This document shows positions 43,813 through 52,715 of a stretch of 64,000 nucleotides of DNA, piece by piece. Made by a program: the position numbers and the translations under genes. Position 1 is the first letter of the stretch. Every line of letters starts with the position of its first letter. A model generated the notes under the pieces. It was not told the origin of the DNA, made no database searches, and saw only the letters and a program-made list of their open reading frames with translations. The stretch comes from Neptunomonas marina (GTDB lineage: Bacteria > Pseudomonadota > Gammaproteobacteria > Pseudomonadales > Balneatricaceae): positions 403,485 through 467,484 of the forward strand of contig NZ_SACQ01000001.1 in the NCBI RefSeq assembly GCF_004005935.1, written 5' to 3'.

Positions 43813-44763
43813 ATGCGGCACTGTTTCAAGTCAGGTTTTGTTACGCTTCTAGTGACTTTTCTCATAGCTGGATGTATGCCGGTTCAGCGCGAGAATGCGG
43901 GAGCTGAGGAGTTTATGCGTGGCACGGTGCGCAGTGAAGGTGATCGCTTTTATCTGGTGCCTTGTTTTAGCAAAGAGCAGCGTGAACTGCGATCAAGTTC
44001 CGCGCTAAAGGCTCGTTATCTTGAGCATACTCCCGCCCCCGGTTTGCCTATCTATATGGAGCTTATGGGAGCACCGCAGTCTGATTTAAGCTGGCAAGTC
44101 TCCAAAGTTATGCTGGCTGGCGATACCGTCAATGCCTGTGATCGTGCCCTGCGTCATGTGCACTATCGCGCGCAAGGGTGGTCGCCGCGCTGGTTGGCAG
44201 ATATTGGTGAAGAGCAGATAACGGTGAGCTACCCCAAAGAGCGAAAAACTCTAAAGTTTCCAATCGATCAGTTGGATGGCATCCAGCTTGAGTGGGATAG
44301 CCGCATGGCTGGCGCAGATGCAAGCCATTCCCTGCAACTGAGCTTGCTCTCACAGGGGTGTACGGATGAGCAAGGCATTTGGTCGCCGTGGCGTGCAACA
44401 ATGACATTGGATGGTGAAGTGTTTTCTGGCTGCGCACGAGCAGGTGATGTGTCGCAGCGGGCTTTACAGGGCCGCTATTCAAATGAGTTGGACGATGCGA
44501 TGACCTTTGTGGTTATGGATTTGTTGCCTGACAGCCGTGTACAAATGCTACTGGATTACCGTAACGGAGAACCACTTAGTGTGATGAAAGGCCGCTGGGA
44601 GCTAAAAGGCAATGGACGTTTGCACCTATTCTTTTCAGAACGCGATCAGCAGCCAGAGCAAGCGATTCTGATTCTTAAGCGCGGGCGCAGCGGGCAGTTT
44701 GTACAGGCGGGTTACTCTGACATCTTTGGCCGGGATAGTCTGCGTTTAAGCCGCTCTGAATAG
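43813..44763 (+). CDS. COG3650/NlpE-like lipoprotein
   Basis: A 316-residue predicted lipoprotein; the signal peptide ends LLVTFLIAGC (lipobox cysteine about residue 21). A middle domain with WLADIGEEQITVSY and paired cysteines QGCTDEQGIWSPW and VFSGCARAGD follows the COG3650 pattern. The last 90 residues (LQGRYSNELDDAMTFVVMDLLPDS...GRWELKGNGRL) resemble the NlpE-type beta barrel. It is probably an outer-membrane lipoprotein of unknown role. It is divergent from the TetR gene. Confidence 0.6.
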   Translation: MRHCFKSGFVTLLVTFLIAGCMPVQRENAGAEEFMRGTVRSEGDRFYLVPCFSKEQRELRSSSALKARYLEHTPAPGLPIYMELMGAPQSDLSWQVSKVMLAGDTVNACDRALRHVHYRAQGWSPRWLADIGEEQITVSYPKERKTLKFPIDQLDGIQLEWDSRMAGADASHSLQLSLLSQGCTDEQGIWSPWRATMTLDGEVFSGCARAGDVSQRALQGRYSNELDDAMTFVVMDLLPDSRVQMLLDYRNGEPLSVMKGRWELKGNGRLHLFFSERDQQPEQAILILKRGRSGQFVQAGYSDIFGRDSLRLSRSE

Positions 44764-44769
44764 GGGCAG

Positions 44770-45234
44770 CTAGCTTTGATCCTCTAACAGGCAGTCGCGT
44801 GCGGCGTTGAGTTGTGCAGCGAGGTAAGTATTTCCACCTTGGTCAGGATGTAAACGCTGCATCAGCTTGCGATGCGCCTGAATAATATCATCACGACTGC
44901 AGGGTTCTTTAAGCCCAAGAATGTCTAACGCTTGGGTGCGAGACATCTCTGTGGTATTGCTTGGTGGGCTTTTGCGAGCCTTAAACAGACGATTAAGCAC
45001 CGGCACGAAGCGCATCAGAAACCCATATTTTTTAAACAGGATAAGCAGCGCGGCAAATGCGCCGCCTAACCAATGGATACGTCCAGAAACGGTCAAGACG
45101 ACGAGTGTGACCACAACGGCGAGAAAGATCAGTTTGAAGGCTGCGGCGCCTTTGCGCGCCGCAGGCTGTGAGTTGAACCATAGAAAACCGGCGATGACCA
45201 ACGCACCCAATACGATAAGAAGAAAAGGGCTCAT
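44770..45234 (-). CDS. membrane-anchored J-domain protein
   Basis: A 154-residue inner-membrane protein with two N-terminal hydrophobic helices (FLLIVLGALVIAGFLWF and FKLIFLAVVVTLVVLTV) and a C-terminal J domain of about 55 residues, TQALDILGLKEPCSRDDIIQAHRKLMQRLHPDQGG with the essential HPD motif. It resembles the mitochondrial TIM14/PAM18 arrangement and should recruit DnaK at the membrane. The client is unknown. Confidence 0.85.
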   Translation of the reverse strand: MSPFLLIVLGALVIAGFLWFNSQPAARKGAAAFKLIFLAVVVTLVVLTVSGRIHWLGGAFAALLILFKKYGFLMRFVPVLNRLFKARKSPPSNTTEMSRTQALDILGLKEPCSRDDIIQAHRKLMQRLHPDQGGNTYLAAQLNAARDCLLEDQS

Positions 45235-45278
45235 AGCACTCCAGAAAACAATCGTTTCAGCGTTCTAGTGTACCCAAA

Positions 45279-45294
45279 AACCCCCCAAGGGGTT
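45279..45294 (-). terminator. weak terminator of the olsF-like gene
   Basis: AACCCC and GGGGTT pair around CCAA; on the minus strand TTTTGGG follows. It overlaps the stop codon at 45293-45295. The stem is short and the T-run poor. Confidence 0.45.
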
Positions 45295-47038
45295 AACTAT
45301 TAAGTGGCGCTGCTGCTCGTAACGGCTTTTCGATGCCCATGTAGCGTTGGTATTTTTTCTCTTTTACATAGTCAAGGTCTACCACAACGAGCCCATCGAC
45401 ACAGTAGTTAAAATCAGCATCGACGCCGAAGTCTAGGAACTGCACACCGCCAGGGTGGCAAAGCTCGCTGTACTGCTTATAGAGTGTCGGTACGGAAACG
45501 CCCATGTAATCTAACTGCTCTTTCAAGATGCGGAAGTCGCCTTTGTAGTCGTCGCCGCTGAATATTTGGCGCAGGTGTGACTCGCTTTGTACAGATATCT
45601 TATAAGGAGCATTGGCGACAGCTCTGGCTTGCTCATCTTTGAAATAGTGTGAGTAGAACCAAACCAGCATATCTTTCGCAGGTGCTGGGTAGGTATTGCT
45701 TAAGCTGACGGGGCCGAACATGTAGCGTACTTCCGGGTGTTTACGTAAGTAAGCGCCGATACCATACCAAAGGTAATCGAGGCTGCGCTTACCCCAATAG
45801 CGCGGCTGCACGAAGCTTCGCCCGAGTTCGATACTTTGCGCGAAGTAACTTTGCATATTGGCTGAAAATTGAAATAGTGTACTGCTGTAGATAGGGCTAT
45901 CGGGGTCATGAATTAACTTATGGACTTCCGCTAGTCGGTAAGCGCCAGCGATCTCTAGATCCTCATCATCCCAAAGAATGAGATGACGATAATACTGGTC
46001 ATATTTATCGAGATCTTTCTTCTCACCGGTGCCCTCACCGACGCAACGAAACGAAACTTCGCGCAGGCGCCCAACCTCCTGCATCACAGCCGAATTTGGA
46101 CTAGCATCGAAGAGATAGATTTTCTTACCATCGCCTGTTTCGCCAAGTAACTCAGCCGCTTTTAGCTCTTGTTTGAGGTCGCGGCGATCTTGCGGGTGCG
46201 CGATGGTTTTTTCGGTAACGAAGAGCGGACTTTTGCGTTTAGCGATTCGGTACAGGTGTTTGCGCAGCAGCTTGGTTTTCTCTGCGGTGGAGATAGGGAG
46301 GTTATCGATATGGCTGAAAGGGATCGCTTCGCCTACCCGTATCGGCAATGTGATAGAGTGCTTATTAAACATTTCGCGCGGAAGCAATAACGCCGAAGCT
46401 GATTTATTCAGGTAGGACAACCCATAAAACAGCGATGAGTTCTTACCGCCGACGTAAATGGGCAAAATGGGAGCGTTTGCTTTTTTTGCAAAGCGCAAAA
46501 AGCCTGAGTTCCACTTGCCGTCTTTAATGCCGGTCATGCCCGCGCGGGAGACCTCACCGGCGGGGAATACGATAATGGCTGCTTCATTCTGGAGTGCAGA
46601 AACAATGCGGGCGATATCGCGCTTGCGCGTACTTTTACCGAGGTTGTCGACAGGCAGGAAGAGCCCCTCTAACTGATCAAAATGGCTCAGCACGTCGTTA
46701 GCGATGATTTTTACATCGCGGCGTACCTCTCCCACCATTTTGAGCAGTGCGAGACCATCGAGCGCACCGAGAGGATGATTAGCGACCATCACAACGCGTC
46801 CAGACGATGGAATGTTCATCCGATCGTTATGGCTGAGGCTGTAGCTGAAATTGAAATACTCGAGGACGCGATCAACAAACTCAAAACCTGATACACCATC
46901 ATGCTTTTCCAAAAAGCTGTTGATCTCATCTTCATGAACAAGCTTGCGCAGGAAGTAGAGTGCTGATTTTTTGACCGGTGTGGGCTTTGCGGTGAAAGAA
47001 GGGTATTTACTGGTTATCACTTTTTCGACGTTGATCAC
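45293..47038 (-). CDS. bifunctional acyltransferase, ornithine-lipid synthase-like (OlsF-like)
   Basis: A 581-residue two-domain protein. The N-terminal half is a PlsC-type O-acyltransferase: VVMVANHPLGALDG and FPAGEVSRAG, then PILPIYVGGKNS. The C-terminal half, from about residue 300, is a hemolysin/OlsB-like N-acyltransferase: LREVSFRCVGEGTG, EIAGAYRLAE, ELGRSFVQPRYW, LWYGIGAYLRKHPEVRYMFGPVSLS. Fused O- and N-acyltransferases in this order are known as OlsF, which makes ornithine lipids alone. The product here could be ornithine lipid or another amino-acid lipid. The ATG start is clear. Confidence 0.75.
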   Translation of the reverse strand: MINVEKVITSKYPSFTAKPTPVKKSALYFLRKLVHEDEINSFLEKHDGVSGFEFVDRVLEYFNFSYSLSHNDRMNIPSSGRVVMVANHPLGALDGLALLKMVGEVRRDVKIIANDVLSHFDQLEGLFLPVDNLGKSTRKRDIARIVSALQNEAAIIVFPAGEVSRAGMTGIKDGKWNSGFLRFAKKANAPILPIYVGGKNSSLFYGLSYLNKSASALLLPREMFNKHSITLPIRVGEAIPFSHIDNLPISTAEKTKLLRKHLYRIAKRKSPLFVTEKTIAHPQDRRDLKQELKAAELLGETGDGKKIYLFDASPNSAVMQEVGRLREVSFRCVGEGTGEKKDLDKYDQYYRHLILWDDEDLEIAGAYRLAEVHKLIHDPDSPIYSSTLFQFSANMQSYFAQSIELGRSFVQPRYWGKRSLDYLWYGIGAYLRKHPEVRYMFGPVSLSNTYPAPAKDMLVWFYSHYFKDEQARAVANAPYKISVQSESHLRQIFSGDDYKGDFRILKEQLDYMGVSVPTLYKQYSELCHPGGVQFLDFGVDADFNYCVDGLVVVDLDYVKEKKYQRYMGIEKPLRAAAPLNS

Positions 47039-47231
47039 GAATATTACCTACTCACAAACAGATAAGACTTCAGAGTATGGCGATCACATGACCACTAGTT
47101 GACCAAATGATGACGCTTTTGTGACGTATCAAGTCGGTTGGGGCGCGGTGTGGCGCGTGGTGATAATTCAGTTAATATTTGGCGCGTTAGGCGTATGCTA
47201 ACTATCTCTAACCGATAAAAAGGACACTGTG

Positions 47232-48140
47232 ATGCGCTGGCGTGGCAATCGATCAAGTGAAAACGTTGAGGATAGACGAGGGGATCAACCACCCTCTATG
47301 GGGGTTGGCGGTGGTGGCGCGTTAAGGCTGCTACCGATGCTTATTAAATTTTTAGGTGTTAAGGGGACGCTTGTTTTAGCTGTTGTTGTTGGCGGCTATG
47401 GCTTGATGACGGGCAACCTTGGCACGATTTTATCGGTTTTGACTGGGCAACCGATGCCTCAGCAAAGCGCTCCTCAGTCGGTTCAGCAGACTGCTCAGGA
47501 GCAAGAGCTCGCGGAGTTTATATCGGTTATTTTGGCGGATACTGAAGATACGTGGGGGCAGATTTTTACCGCGAGTGGGCGGCAATACAAAGAGCCGCGC
47601 TTAGTACTATTTCGCAATGCAGTGAAGTCGGCTTGCGGTACGGCGCAGTCAGCCGTCGGGCCTTTCTATTGCCCCGCCGATCAACAGATCTATATCGACC
47701 TTGGCTTTTATACCGAGCTGAGCCAGCGCTTCAAAGCACCAGGTGACTTTGCGCAAGCATACGTGTTAGCGCATGAGGTGGGCCATCATATTCAAACGCT
47801 GCTAGGGATCTCAGCGAAGGTTCATGAAGCGAAACGCGGTGTCGACAAAGCACGTGCTAACCAGCTCTCTGTGCGCCAAGAGCTACAAGCAGACTGCTTA
47901 GCCGGTGTGTGGGCGAACAAAGCTCACCATGAGCGTAAGATGCTTGAGCCTGGCGACCTTGAAGAGGGCCTGAGAGCGGCAAGCGCTATTGGCGACGACA
48001 CATTACAAAAACAGTCACGTGGTTATGTGACCCCAGACTCTTTCACGCATGGCTCATCGGCGCAGCGCGTTAAATGGTTCAAGCGTGGTTTCGAGAAGGG
48101 CAACATGGCTGCCTGCGATACTTTTCAGCAACCGATTTAA
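47232..48140 (+). CDS. neutral zinc metallopeptidase (YpfJ-like)
   Basis: A 302-residue membrane-anchored protein. The N-terminus MRWRGNRSSENVEDRRGD is typical of the family, followed by a hydrophobic helix (LVLAVVVGGYGLMTG). The zinc motif HEVGHH is in YVLAHEVGHHIQTLLG, with the third ligand in QELQADCLAGVWA, and CGTAQSAVGPFYCPADQQIYID precedes it. The family resembles E. coli YpfJ; the substrate is unknown. ATG at 47232 is preferred to GTG at 47229 because AGGA is seven bases upstream. Confidence 0.9.
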   Translation: MRWRGNRSSENVEDRRGDQPPSMGVGGGGALRLLPMLIKFLGVKGTLVLAVVVGGYGLMTGNLGTILSVLTGQPMPQQSAPQSVQQTAQEQELAEFISVILADTEDTWGQIFTASGRQYKEPRLVLFRNAVKSACGTAQSAVGPFYCPADQQIYIDLGFYTELSQRFKAPGDFAQAYVLAHEVGHHIQTLLGISAKVHEAKRGVDKARANQLSVRQELQADCLAGVWANKAHHERKMLEPGDLEEGLRAASAIGDDTLQKQSRGYVTPDSFTHGSSAQRVKWFKRGFEKGNMAACDTFQQPI

Positions 48141-48153
48141 TTAGCCGTCCATA

Positions 48154-48179
48154 AAACAGGGGCCATTGGGCCCCTGTTT
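48154..48179. terminator. bidirectional terminator between metallopeptidase and HDOD genes
   Basis: AAACAGGGGCC and GGCCCCTGTTT pair perfectly around ATTG. The stem overlaps the HDOD stop codon on the minus strand. Confidence 0.88.
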
Positions 48180-49443
48180 ATCTGTTGGTCTGATCACTGG
48201 TTGCTGTATGGATCTTTTGCCGGTAGTCAGCAGCCATCAGGCGCCACCTGTGTAGATCTTGTCTAACACCTGCTTGTTCTAAATACGCCTCTGACAGTTG
48301 GGAGTTGATGGGCAGGTTGGTGTTGCCCATTTTAGCGGGAATAAGCGCATCAGCGACATGTACTGCAGTGAGCGGTTGGAAGCCGCGCTCCTCAGATAGC
48401 TTTGGTATTGAATGTAACAATATCGCTTCAACCGCACGTGGTGGAATATTCCACATAGCCATCAATGTCGCGCCAATCTCACCATGATAGAACCCCGCAA
48501 CTTTGCGTTCGGCAGCATGTAAGGGCATGTTTTCGTGGGCCGCTAACTGCAAGGCTTTCTGGTACAGCCCAGGTGCTTGAGAAGCCATGATGATAATACC
48601 AATATTGTGCAGCAACCCTGCCAGATACGCTTGCTCGGCGATGATTTTTGGCGCTCGGGCTTCTTTGGCAATATCCATCGCTAAGCGTGCAACGAGTATT
48701 GCGCGAGCGTTCATATCCTCGAACGAGAAGTGGCCCCATTTTGGGTGCGGTGGAAAGTGCCCATAGATATAGCTCGAAACCACTAACGCTCTTAGCTTGC
48801 GAATACCAATGATGGAGATCGCCTCGGGAATCTGGCTAATAGGGCGCGGCAATCCAAAGAAAGGCGAGTTGGCGACCTTGATAATTTTGGCAGTTAGCGC
48901 GGGGTCTTGTTCGATAATCGCAGCGATACGCGATGCATGTGTAGCCTCCGCGTTCAGCTCAATATTCAGGTCGTGGTATACCTTGGGAGCCGATGCGATA
49001 TCATTTTCTTTGCTCAGAAACTGGCGTAGCTTGCTGCGGCTTGTTAAGCGGCTGATTTTGAGCAGATAGTTGACAGTGCCGACCACTTGGCTCACGTCGT
49101 CTGGACGCTCAAAGATTCGGTGAGTCAACTCAAGCTTTTGCGCGAGTGAGCGCGGCGACTCGATTGATGTACCCAGCTGGAATCTCAGAGTGGTCGGGCT
49201 GATCTCCTGAAGGCGGCGAAAAAGGTCAATCTCGATCAACCCCTTCAAAGACTTACATACAAACACTGCATCGACCTGTGAGTGCGCAACCTGTTCAATT
49301 AACAGATCAACATGGTCGATGCGCGAGATCTCCCATGCTTTACCGACACGGGTGATCATTTGCGGCCAGTTTACCTGTGCTGATTCAGGATCAAACAGGA
49401 TCATCTTTGTGGCCCGGCTACCAAGTGAGGCTATTTTCGACAT
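48178..49443 (-). CDS. HDOD-domain protein with N-terminal receiver-like domain
   Basis: A 421-residue protein. Residues 1-130 have a receiver-like alternation (MILFDPESAQVNW...DAVFVCKS...FQLGTS) but no clear phospho-acceptor aspartate, so the domain is degenerate or a different fold. Residues about 155-350 form an HDOD domain: PALTAKIIKVANSPFFGLPRPISQIPEAISIIGIRKL and AYLAGLLHNIGIIIMAS. HDOD proteins are signalling scaffolds linked to c-di-GMP and stress. ATG at 49443 is preferred over TTG at 49446. Confidence 0.82.
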   Translation of the reverse strand: MSKIASLGSRATKMILFDPESAQVNWPQMITRVGKAWEISRIDHVDLLIEQVAHSQVDAVFVCKSLKGLIEIDLFRRLQEISPTTLRFQLGTSIESPRSLAQKLELTHRIFERPDDVSQVVGTVNYLLKISRLTSRSKLRQFLSKENDIASAPKVYHDLNIELNAEATHASRIAAIIEQDPALTAKIIKVANSPFFGLPRPISQIPEAISIIGIRKLRALVVSSYIYGHFPPHPKWGHFSFEDMNARAILVARLAMDIAKEARAPKIIAEQAYLAGLLHNIGIIIMASQAPGLYQKALQLAAHENMPLHAAERKVAGFYHGEIGATLMAMWNIPPRAVEAILLHSIPKLSEERGFQPLTAVHVADALIPAKMGNTNLPINSQLSEAYLEQAGVRQDLHRWRLMAADYRQKIHTATSDQTNR

Positions 49444-49526
49444 CAATATTCCCGAAAATTGGGTACTGCTTACATTATAGTGCGCGCACTATAAAATGTT
49501 TTGATGGCGCCGGGCAATGCTAACTG

Positions 49527-50252
49527 TTACTGATTTGAGTCATTATCAGGGTTGCTGATACGGTCTTCTGGCCGCTGTTCATCACGCATGACGCAGTAAA
49601 CCCGGAAACCGTAAATAAGCGCTAGCACACTCAATAGGTCTAATGTCACAAAGATGACCAGTTCCAGCAGCCAATTGGAGCCGCCATCGCCAGCAAAGGT
49701 TTGCGCAAAGTACAGTTCGGCGATTTGCAAACCCGGATACAGAATAAGTAAACCTTGTAGCAGCAGCCAAAAGTAATCTTTGGTGTCTTCCCAGCTCTGT
49801 TTTAGGCTCTCAAATACGGGTTTTCTCTCTACGACGCAGATGAAGTCAGCAAACGCTAGGCGCACGCCGATGTAGATGCCAGGGATGATGAAGAACATCA
49901 AGCCAGTAAAAATAGCCATGCCAGAGAGAAGGAACACGAGCAATAAGCTGCGCCAGAATCGCAAGCTTGCGAACACGGCTTGCGATGGCGAGTAATCATT
50001 ACCATCGACCTTAGACTGAATGTAGAGAATAGTGGCGCCCCAGAAGATCGGTAAAAGTGTTAGCCGCAGCAGGGCAAGATAGGCCATTTGTTGGCTGAGG
50101 TCGGTTGATTCACCCGCATTGCTCTCGATCCAAGAGGCGAGCAGGTTCAAAGCGATCAAAAATGGCAACTGGATCGCCGCTATCGCCGCTAGGTTACGGC
50201 GGAAGAAAAAGAACGTTTGTTTGAGCAGGTCAAGGGTATTTAGCGCTGACAT
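49527..50252 (-). CDS. YciC-like inner-membrane protein
   Basis: A 241-residue protein with about five or six hydrophobic segments, for example LAAIAAIQLPFLIALNLLA, LLLVFLLSGMAIFTGLMFFIIPG and LLLQGLLILYPGLQIAEL. The central block IPGIYIGVRLAFADFICVVERKPVFESLKQSWEDTKDYFW is like the YciC/UPF0259 family, of unknown function. It lies 18 bases after the riboflavin synthase stop in the same direction, probably in one operon. Confidence 0.65.
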   Translation of the reverse strand: MSALNTLDLLKQTFFFFRRNLAAIAAIQLPFLIALNLLASWIESNAGESTDLSQQMAYLALLRLTLLPIFWGATILYIQSKVDGNDYSPSQAVFASLRFWRSLLLVFLLSGMAIFTGLMFFIIPGIYIGVRLAFADFICVVERKPVFESLKQSWEDTKDYFWLLLQGLLILYPGLQIAELYFAQTFAGDGGSNWLLELVIFVTLDLLSVLALIYGFRVYCVMRDEQRPEDRISNPDNDSNQ

Positions 50253-50270
50253 AGTATCGAGAGAGTCCCT

Positions 50271-50891
50271 TTATTTGGATCCTATTGGATTGGCTTCAAG
50301 GTAGCGATTAACCGTATCGACAACGGCTTGGGTCTGGGGATCAACCTCTAGGTTGATCCTATCACCAACTTTTACCTCTCCAAACGTTGTAACGGCCAGC
50401 GTTTCAGGGATGAGATAGATATTGAACTGCTGATCACGAACCTCGCCAATGGTCAGGCTACAGCCGTTCAAAGCAACAAACCCTTTAGGCAATATATAAG
50501 GCAACATAGCCGCGGCAGGTTTTAGCCACAGAATACAGTTATTGTCATCCCGATCGATCGCTGTGATCTCCGCTTGGTCAGAGACATGTCCAGACAGAAG
50601 ATGTCCACCAATCTCGTCACCGAATTTCGCAGCGCGCTCAAAGTTCACCACGTCATTGAGTTGCAGCTTGCCAAGGTTGGTGACTCTAAGGGTCTCTGAG
50701 ATCACATCAAACGAGACTAACGTGTCTTTGAACGCCGTGATTGTCAGGCAGGTGCCGTTAATAGCGATACTCGCACCGGTCTGGAGGTTGTTCGCTGCCT
50801 CCATCGGGAGTTTAACTTGCAACGTCATAAACTGCTCGCGGTGCTCAATTGCAGTGACTTCCGCCTTACCTTGCACTATACCTGTAAACAT
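50271..50891 (-). CDS. ribC: riboflavin synthase alpha subunit
   Basis: A 206-residue enzyme that dismutates two lumazine molecules to riboflavin. It starts MFTGIVQGKAEV and has two similar barrels: SFDVISETLRVTNLG in the first and NIYLIPETLAVTTFG in the second, plus FGDEIGGHLLSGHV. It resembles E. coli RibC over its full length. The frame extends upstream to 50933, but ATG at 50891 gives the universal MFTGIV start. No other rib genes lie near. Confidence 0.93.
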   Translation of the reverse strand: MFTGIVQGKAEVTAIEHREQFMTLQVKLPMEAANNLQTGASIAINGTCLTITAFKDTLVSFDVISETLRVTNLGKLQLNDVVNFERAAKFGDEIGGHLLSGHVSDQAEITAIDRDDNNCILWLKPAAAMLPYILPKGFVALNGCSLTIGEVRDQQFNIYLIPETLAVTTFGEVKVGDRINLEVDPQTQAVVDTVNRYLEANPIGSK

Positions 50892-50980
50892 AGGCAGTCT
50901 TTCTATCTCCAACGCTTTAAATCTGAAGCGCAAAGGATAACGTATAAAACGAAAAAATACTCACATCTCGAGGAGTGAAG

Positions 50981-51880
50981 ATGAACTATCTGGTGACCGG
51001 TGGAACAGGGTTTATTGGACAGCAGCTTGTTAAAGAGCTGATTAAATCAGGGAACACTGTGACCGTTGTTTCTCGACAACCTCACAAGGTGGCTAAGCTG
51101 CTGGGCCAGCAGGTACACGCTGTTAGCCCAGACGATATCAAAGAGCTCGATGCAAACATCGATGTTGTTGTTAATTTGGCCGGGGCTCCGATCGTTGACA
51201 AGCGCTGGAGTGAGCACCGCAAAGCGCTGTTGCGTGATAGCCGAATCGCCTTTACAGAGCAGCTTATCAACGATTTAGAATCGATTGGTGCACAGCCAAA
51301 CTGTTTTATTAGTGGCTCGGCAATCGGTTTCTACGGCAGCCACTCGGGCGGCTCGCCCTTGGATGAACAGGGCTCGGTTGCACCGGGGTTTACTCATGAC
51401 TTGTGTCGTGACTGGGAAAATGCTGCGCAAAACGCGCAGACCAAACTGGGCAGCCGAGTGTGTACGCTCAGAACGGGTGTTGTTGTCGGGCCTAATGGCG
51501 GTGCACTCAAGAAAATGATAACGCCTTTTAAGCTTGGGCTGGGTGGCCCAATAGGGCATGGCTTGCAATGGATGTCGTGGGTTCATCTTGACGACGAGGT
51601 GGCTGCCATTCAGTTCTTGGTGGCGCATGACACGCTGCAAGGGCCATTCAATCTGACCGCACCGGGTGCGGTGACCAATGAGACCTTCAGTCACGCACTG
51701 GGGCGCGCCGTGAATCGTCCTGCCAAACTGCGGATGCCCGCGGTAGTGATGGAGTTAATGCTGGGTGAAGCCAGTGAGCTGTTAACCCAAGGACAACGAG
51801 TCTTCCCGGCCCGTTTGTTGGAAGCGGGCTTTACCTTTAAATACCCTGAGCTCAAAGAGGCGCTGGCTGCATCGGTTTAG
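50981..51880 (+). CDS. TIGR01777 family epimerase (SDR, YfcH-like)
   Basis: A 299-residue extended SDR protein. The NAD(P)-binding motif is MNYLVTGGTGFIGQQLVKEL, with NLAGAPIVDKRWSEHRKALLRDSR and ISGSAIGFYGSHSG characteristic of the TIGR01777/YfcH family. The substrate is unknown. ATG at 50981 follows GAGGAG at 50970-50975; GTG at 50975 would overlap that site. Confidence 0.88.
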   Translation: MNYLVTGGTGFIGQQLVKELIKSGNTVTVVSRQPHKVAKLLGQQVHAVSPDDIKELDANIDVVVNLAGAPIVDKRWSEHRKALLRDSRIAFTEQLINDLESIGAQPNCFISGSAIGFYGSHSGGSPLDEQGSVAPGFTHDLCRDWENAAQNAQTKLGSRVCTLRTGVVVGPNGGALKKMITPFKLGLGGPIGHGLQWMSWVHLDDEVAAIQFLVAHDTLQGPFNLTAPGAVTNETFSHALGRAVNRPAKLRMPAVVMELMLGEASELLTQGQRVFPARLLEAGFTFKYPELKEALAASV

Positions 51881-51893
51881 TTGATAAACTGAG

Positions 51894-52715
51894 CTAGGGC
51901 CCTCTGTCGAGCCTATCGAGTGTCTGTTCAAGTTTTTGTTCGATGCGTTCGAGACGCTTTTCGATATCGGCAACGCGGCGGATGCTATTCAGCTGCTCTT
52001 TGTGTAGTTTTTTCTCATCTTGAGTGATAAACAGCACCGAGAAGCTTGCTGTGAGCATTGAGAACAGGCCGATACCCATCAAGATAAGCAGCGCGCCAAA
52101 GATGCGGCCCTCCGGTGTACTGGGAACAAGATCCCCATAACCTACGGTAGTGACCGTTACCCACGCCCACCAAATACCATCAGAGGCGCTCTCGAAAGCC
52201 GGGTCGATACCGGAGATAAGCAGCCCTGAAAAGACCATGATCCAGAAGCAGATAAACAAGGTAAGGCCGAGGTGGTGCTTGGATAATACGCGCCGCACAT
52301 CGGTTGAGAGTCGGACGAAAATGCTCAGCATAATGAACATGCGTAGCGTACGCAGGCCCGCGGCATAGAACACTTCAACGCCCCAAATGATCGGTAGCCC
52401 CATCGCTACGATCATCAAGTTGAGCCAGTTCTGCTTGATATAGCGCCAACGGTCATCAACGAGGGTAAGCAGTAGCGCCGCCTCGGCGGTAAAACTGAGC
52501 CACGTGATCCAATCGGTGAGACCTTCAAGCGCGTCAACCGGGTAGCCCTTTGCCTCAAGATACCAGTCGATGATGATCCACAGCGCCACCAGTATCATGG
52601 GCACTTCCAGCAGGCGCGCACACTTTTTGGCTCGCTTGTTCTCGTCATCGGCCACCCCACCCAAGCCGATGCGGCTTAAAAACGCGGAGTGCCTGTCTAT
52701 GGCTGGACTTGTCAT
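51894..52715 (-). CDS. voltage-gated-type potassium channel
   Basis: A 273-residue membrane protein with about six hydrophobic helices. S4 has spaced arginines (AGLRTLRMFIMLSIFVRLSTDVRRVL). The selectivity filter is TVTTVGYGDLVPST, the potassium-type signature, followed by LLILMGIGLFSMLTASFSVLF. The C-terminus is a coiled coil (DIEKRLERIEQKLEQTLDRLD), likely a tetramer bundle. The start overlaps the batD stop by four bases, so it is translated from the batD transcript. Confidence 0.88.
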   Translation of the reverse strand: MTSPAIDRHSAFLSRIGLGGVADDENKRAKKCARLLEVPMILVALWIIIDWYLEAKGYPVDALEGLTDWITWLSFTAEAALLLTLVDDRWRYIKQNWLNLMIVAMGLPIIWGVEVFYAAGLRTLRMFIMLSIFVRLSTDVRRVLSKHHLGLTLFICFWIMVFSGLLISGIDPAFESASDGIWWAWVTVTTVGYGDLVPSTPEGRIFGALLILMGIGLFSMLTASFSVLFITQDEKKLHKEQLNSIRRVADIEKRLERIEQKLEQTLDRLDRGP

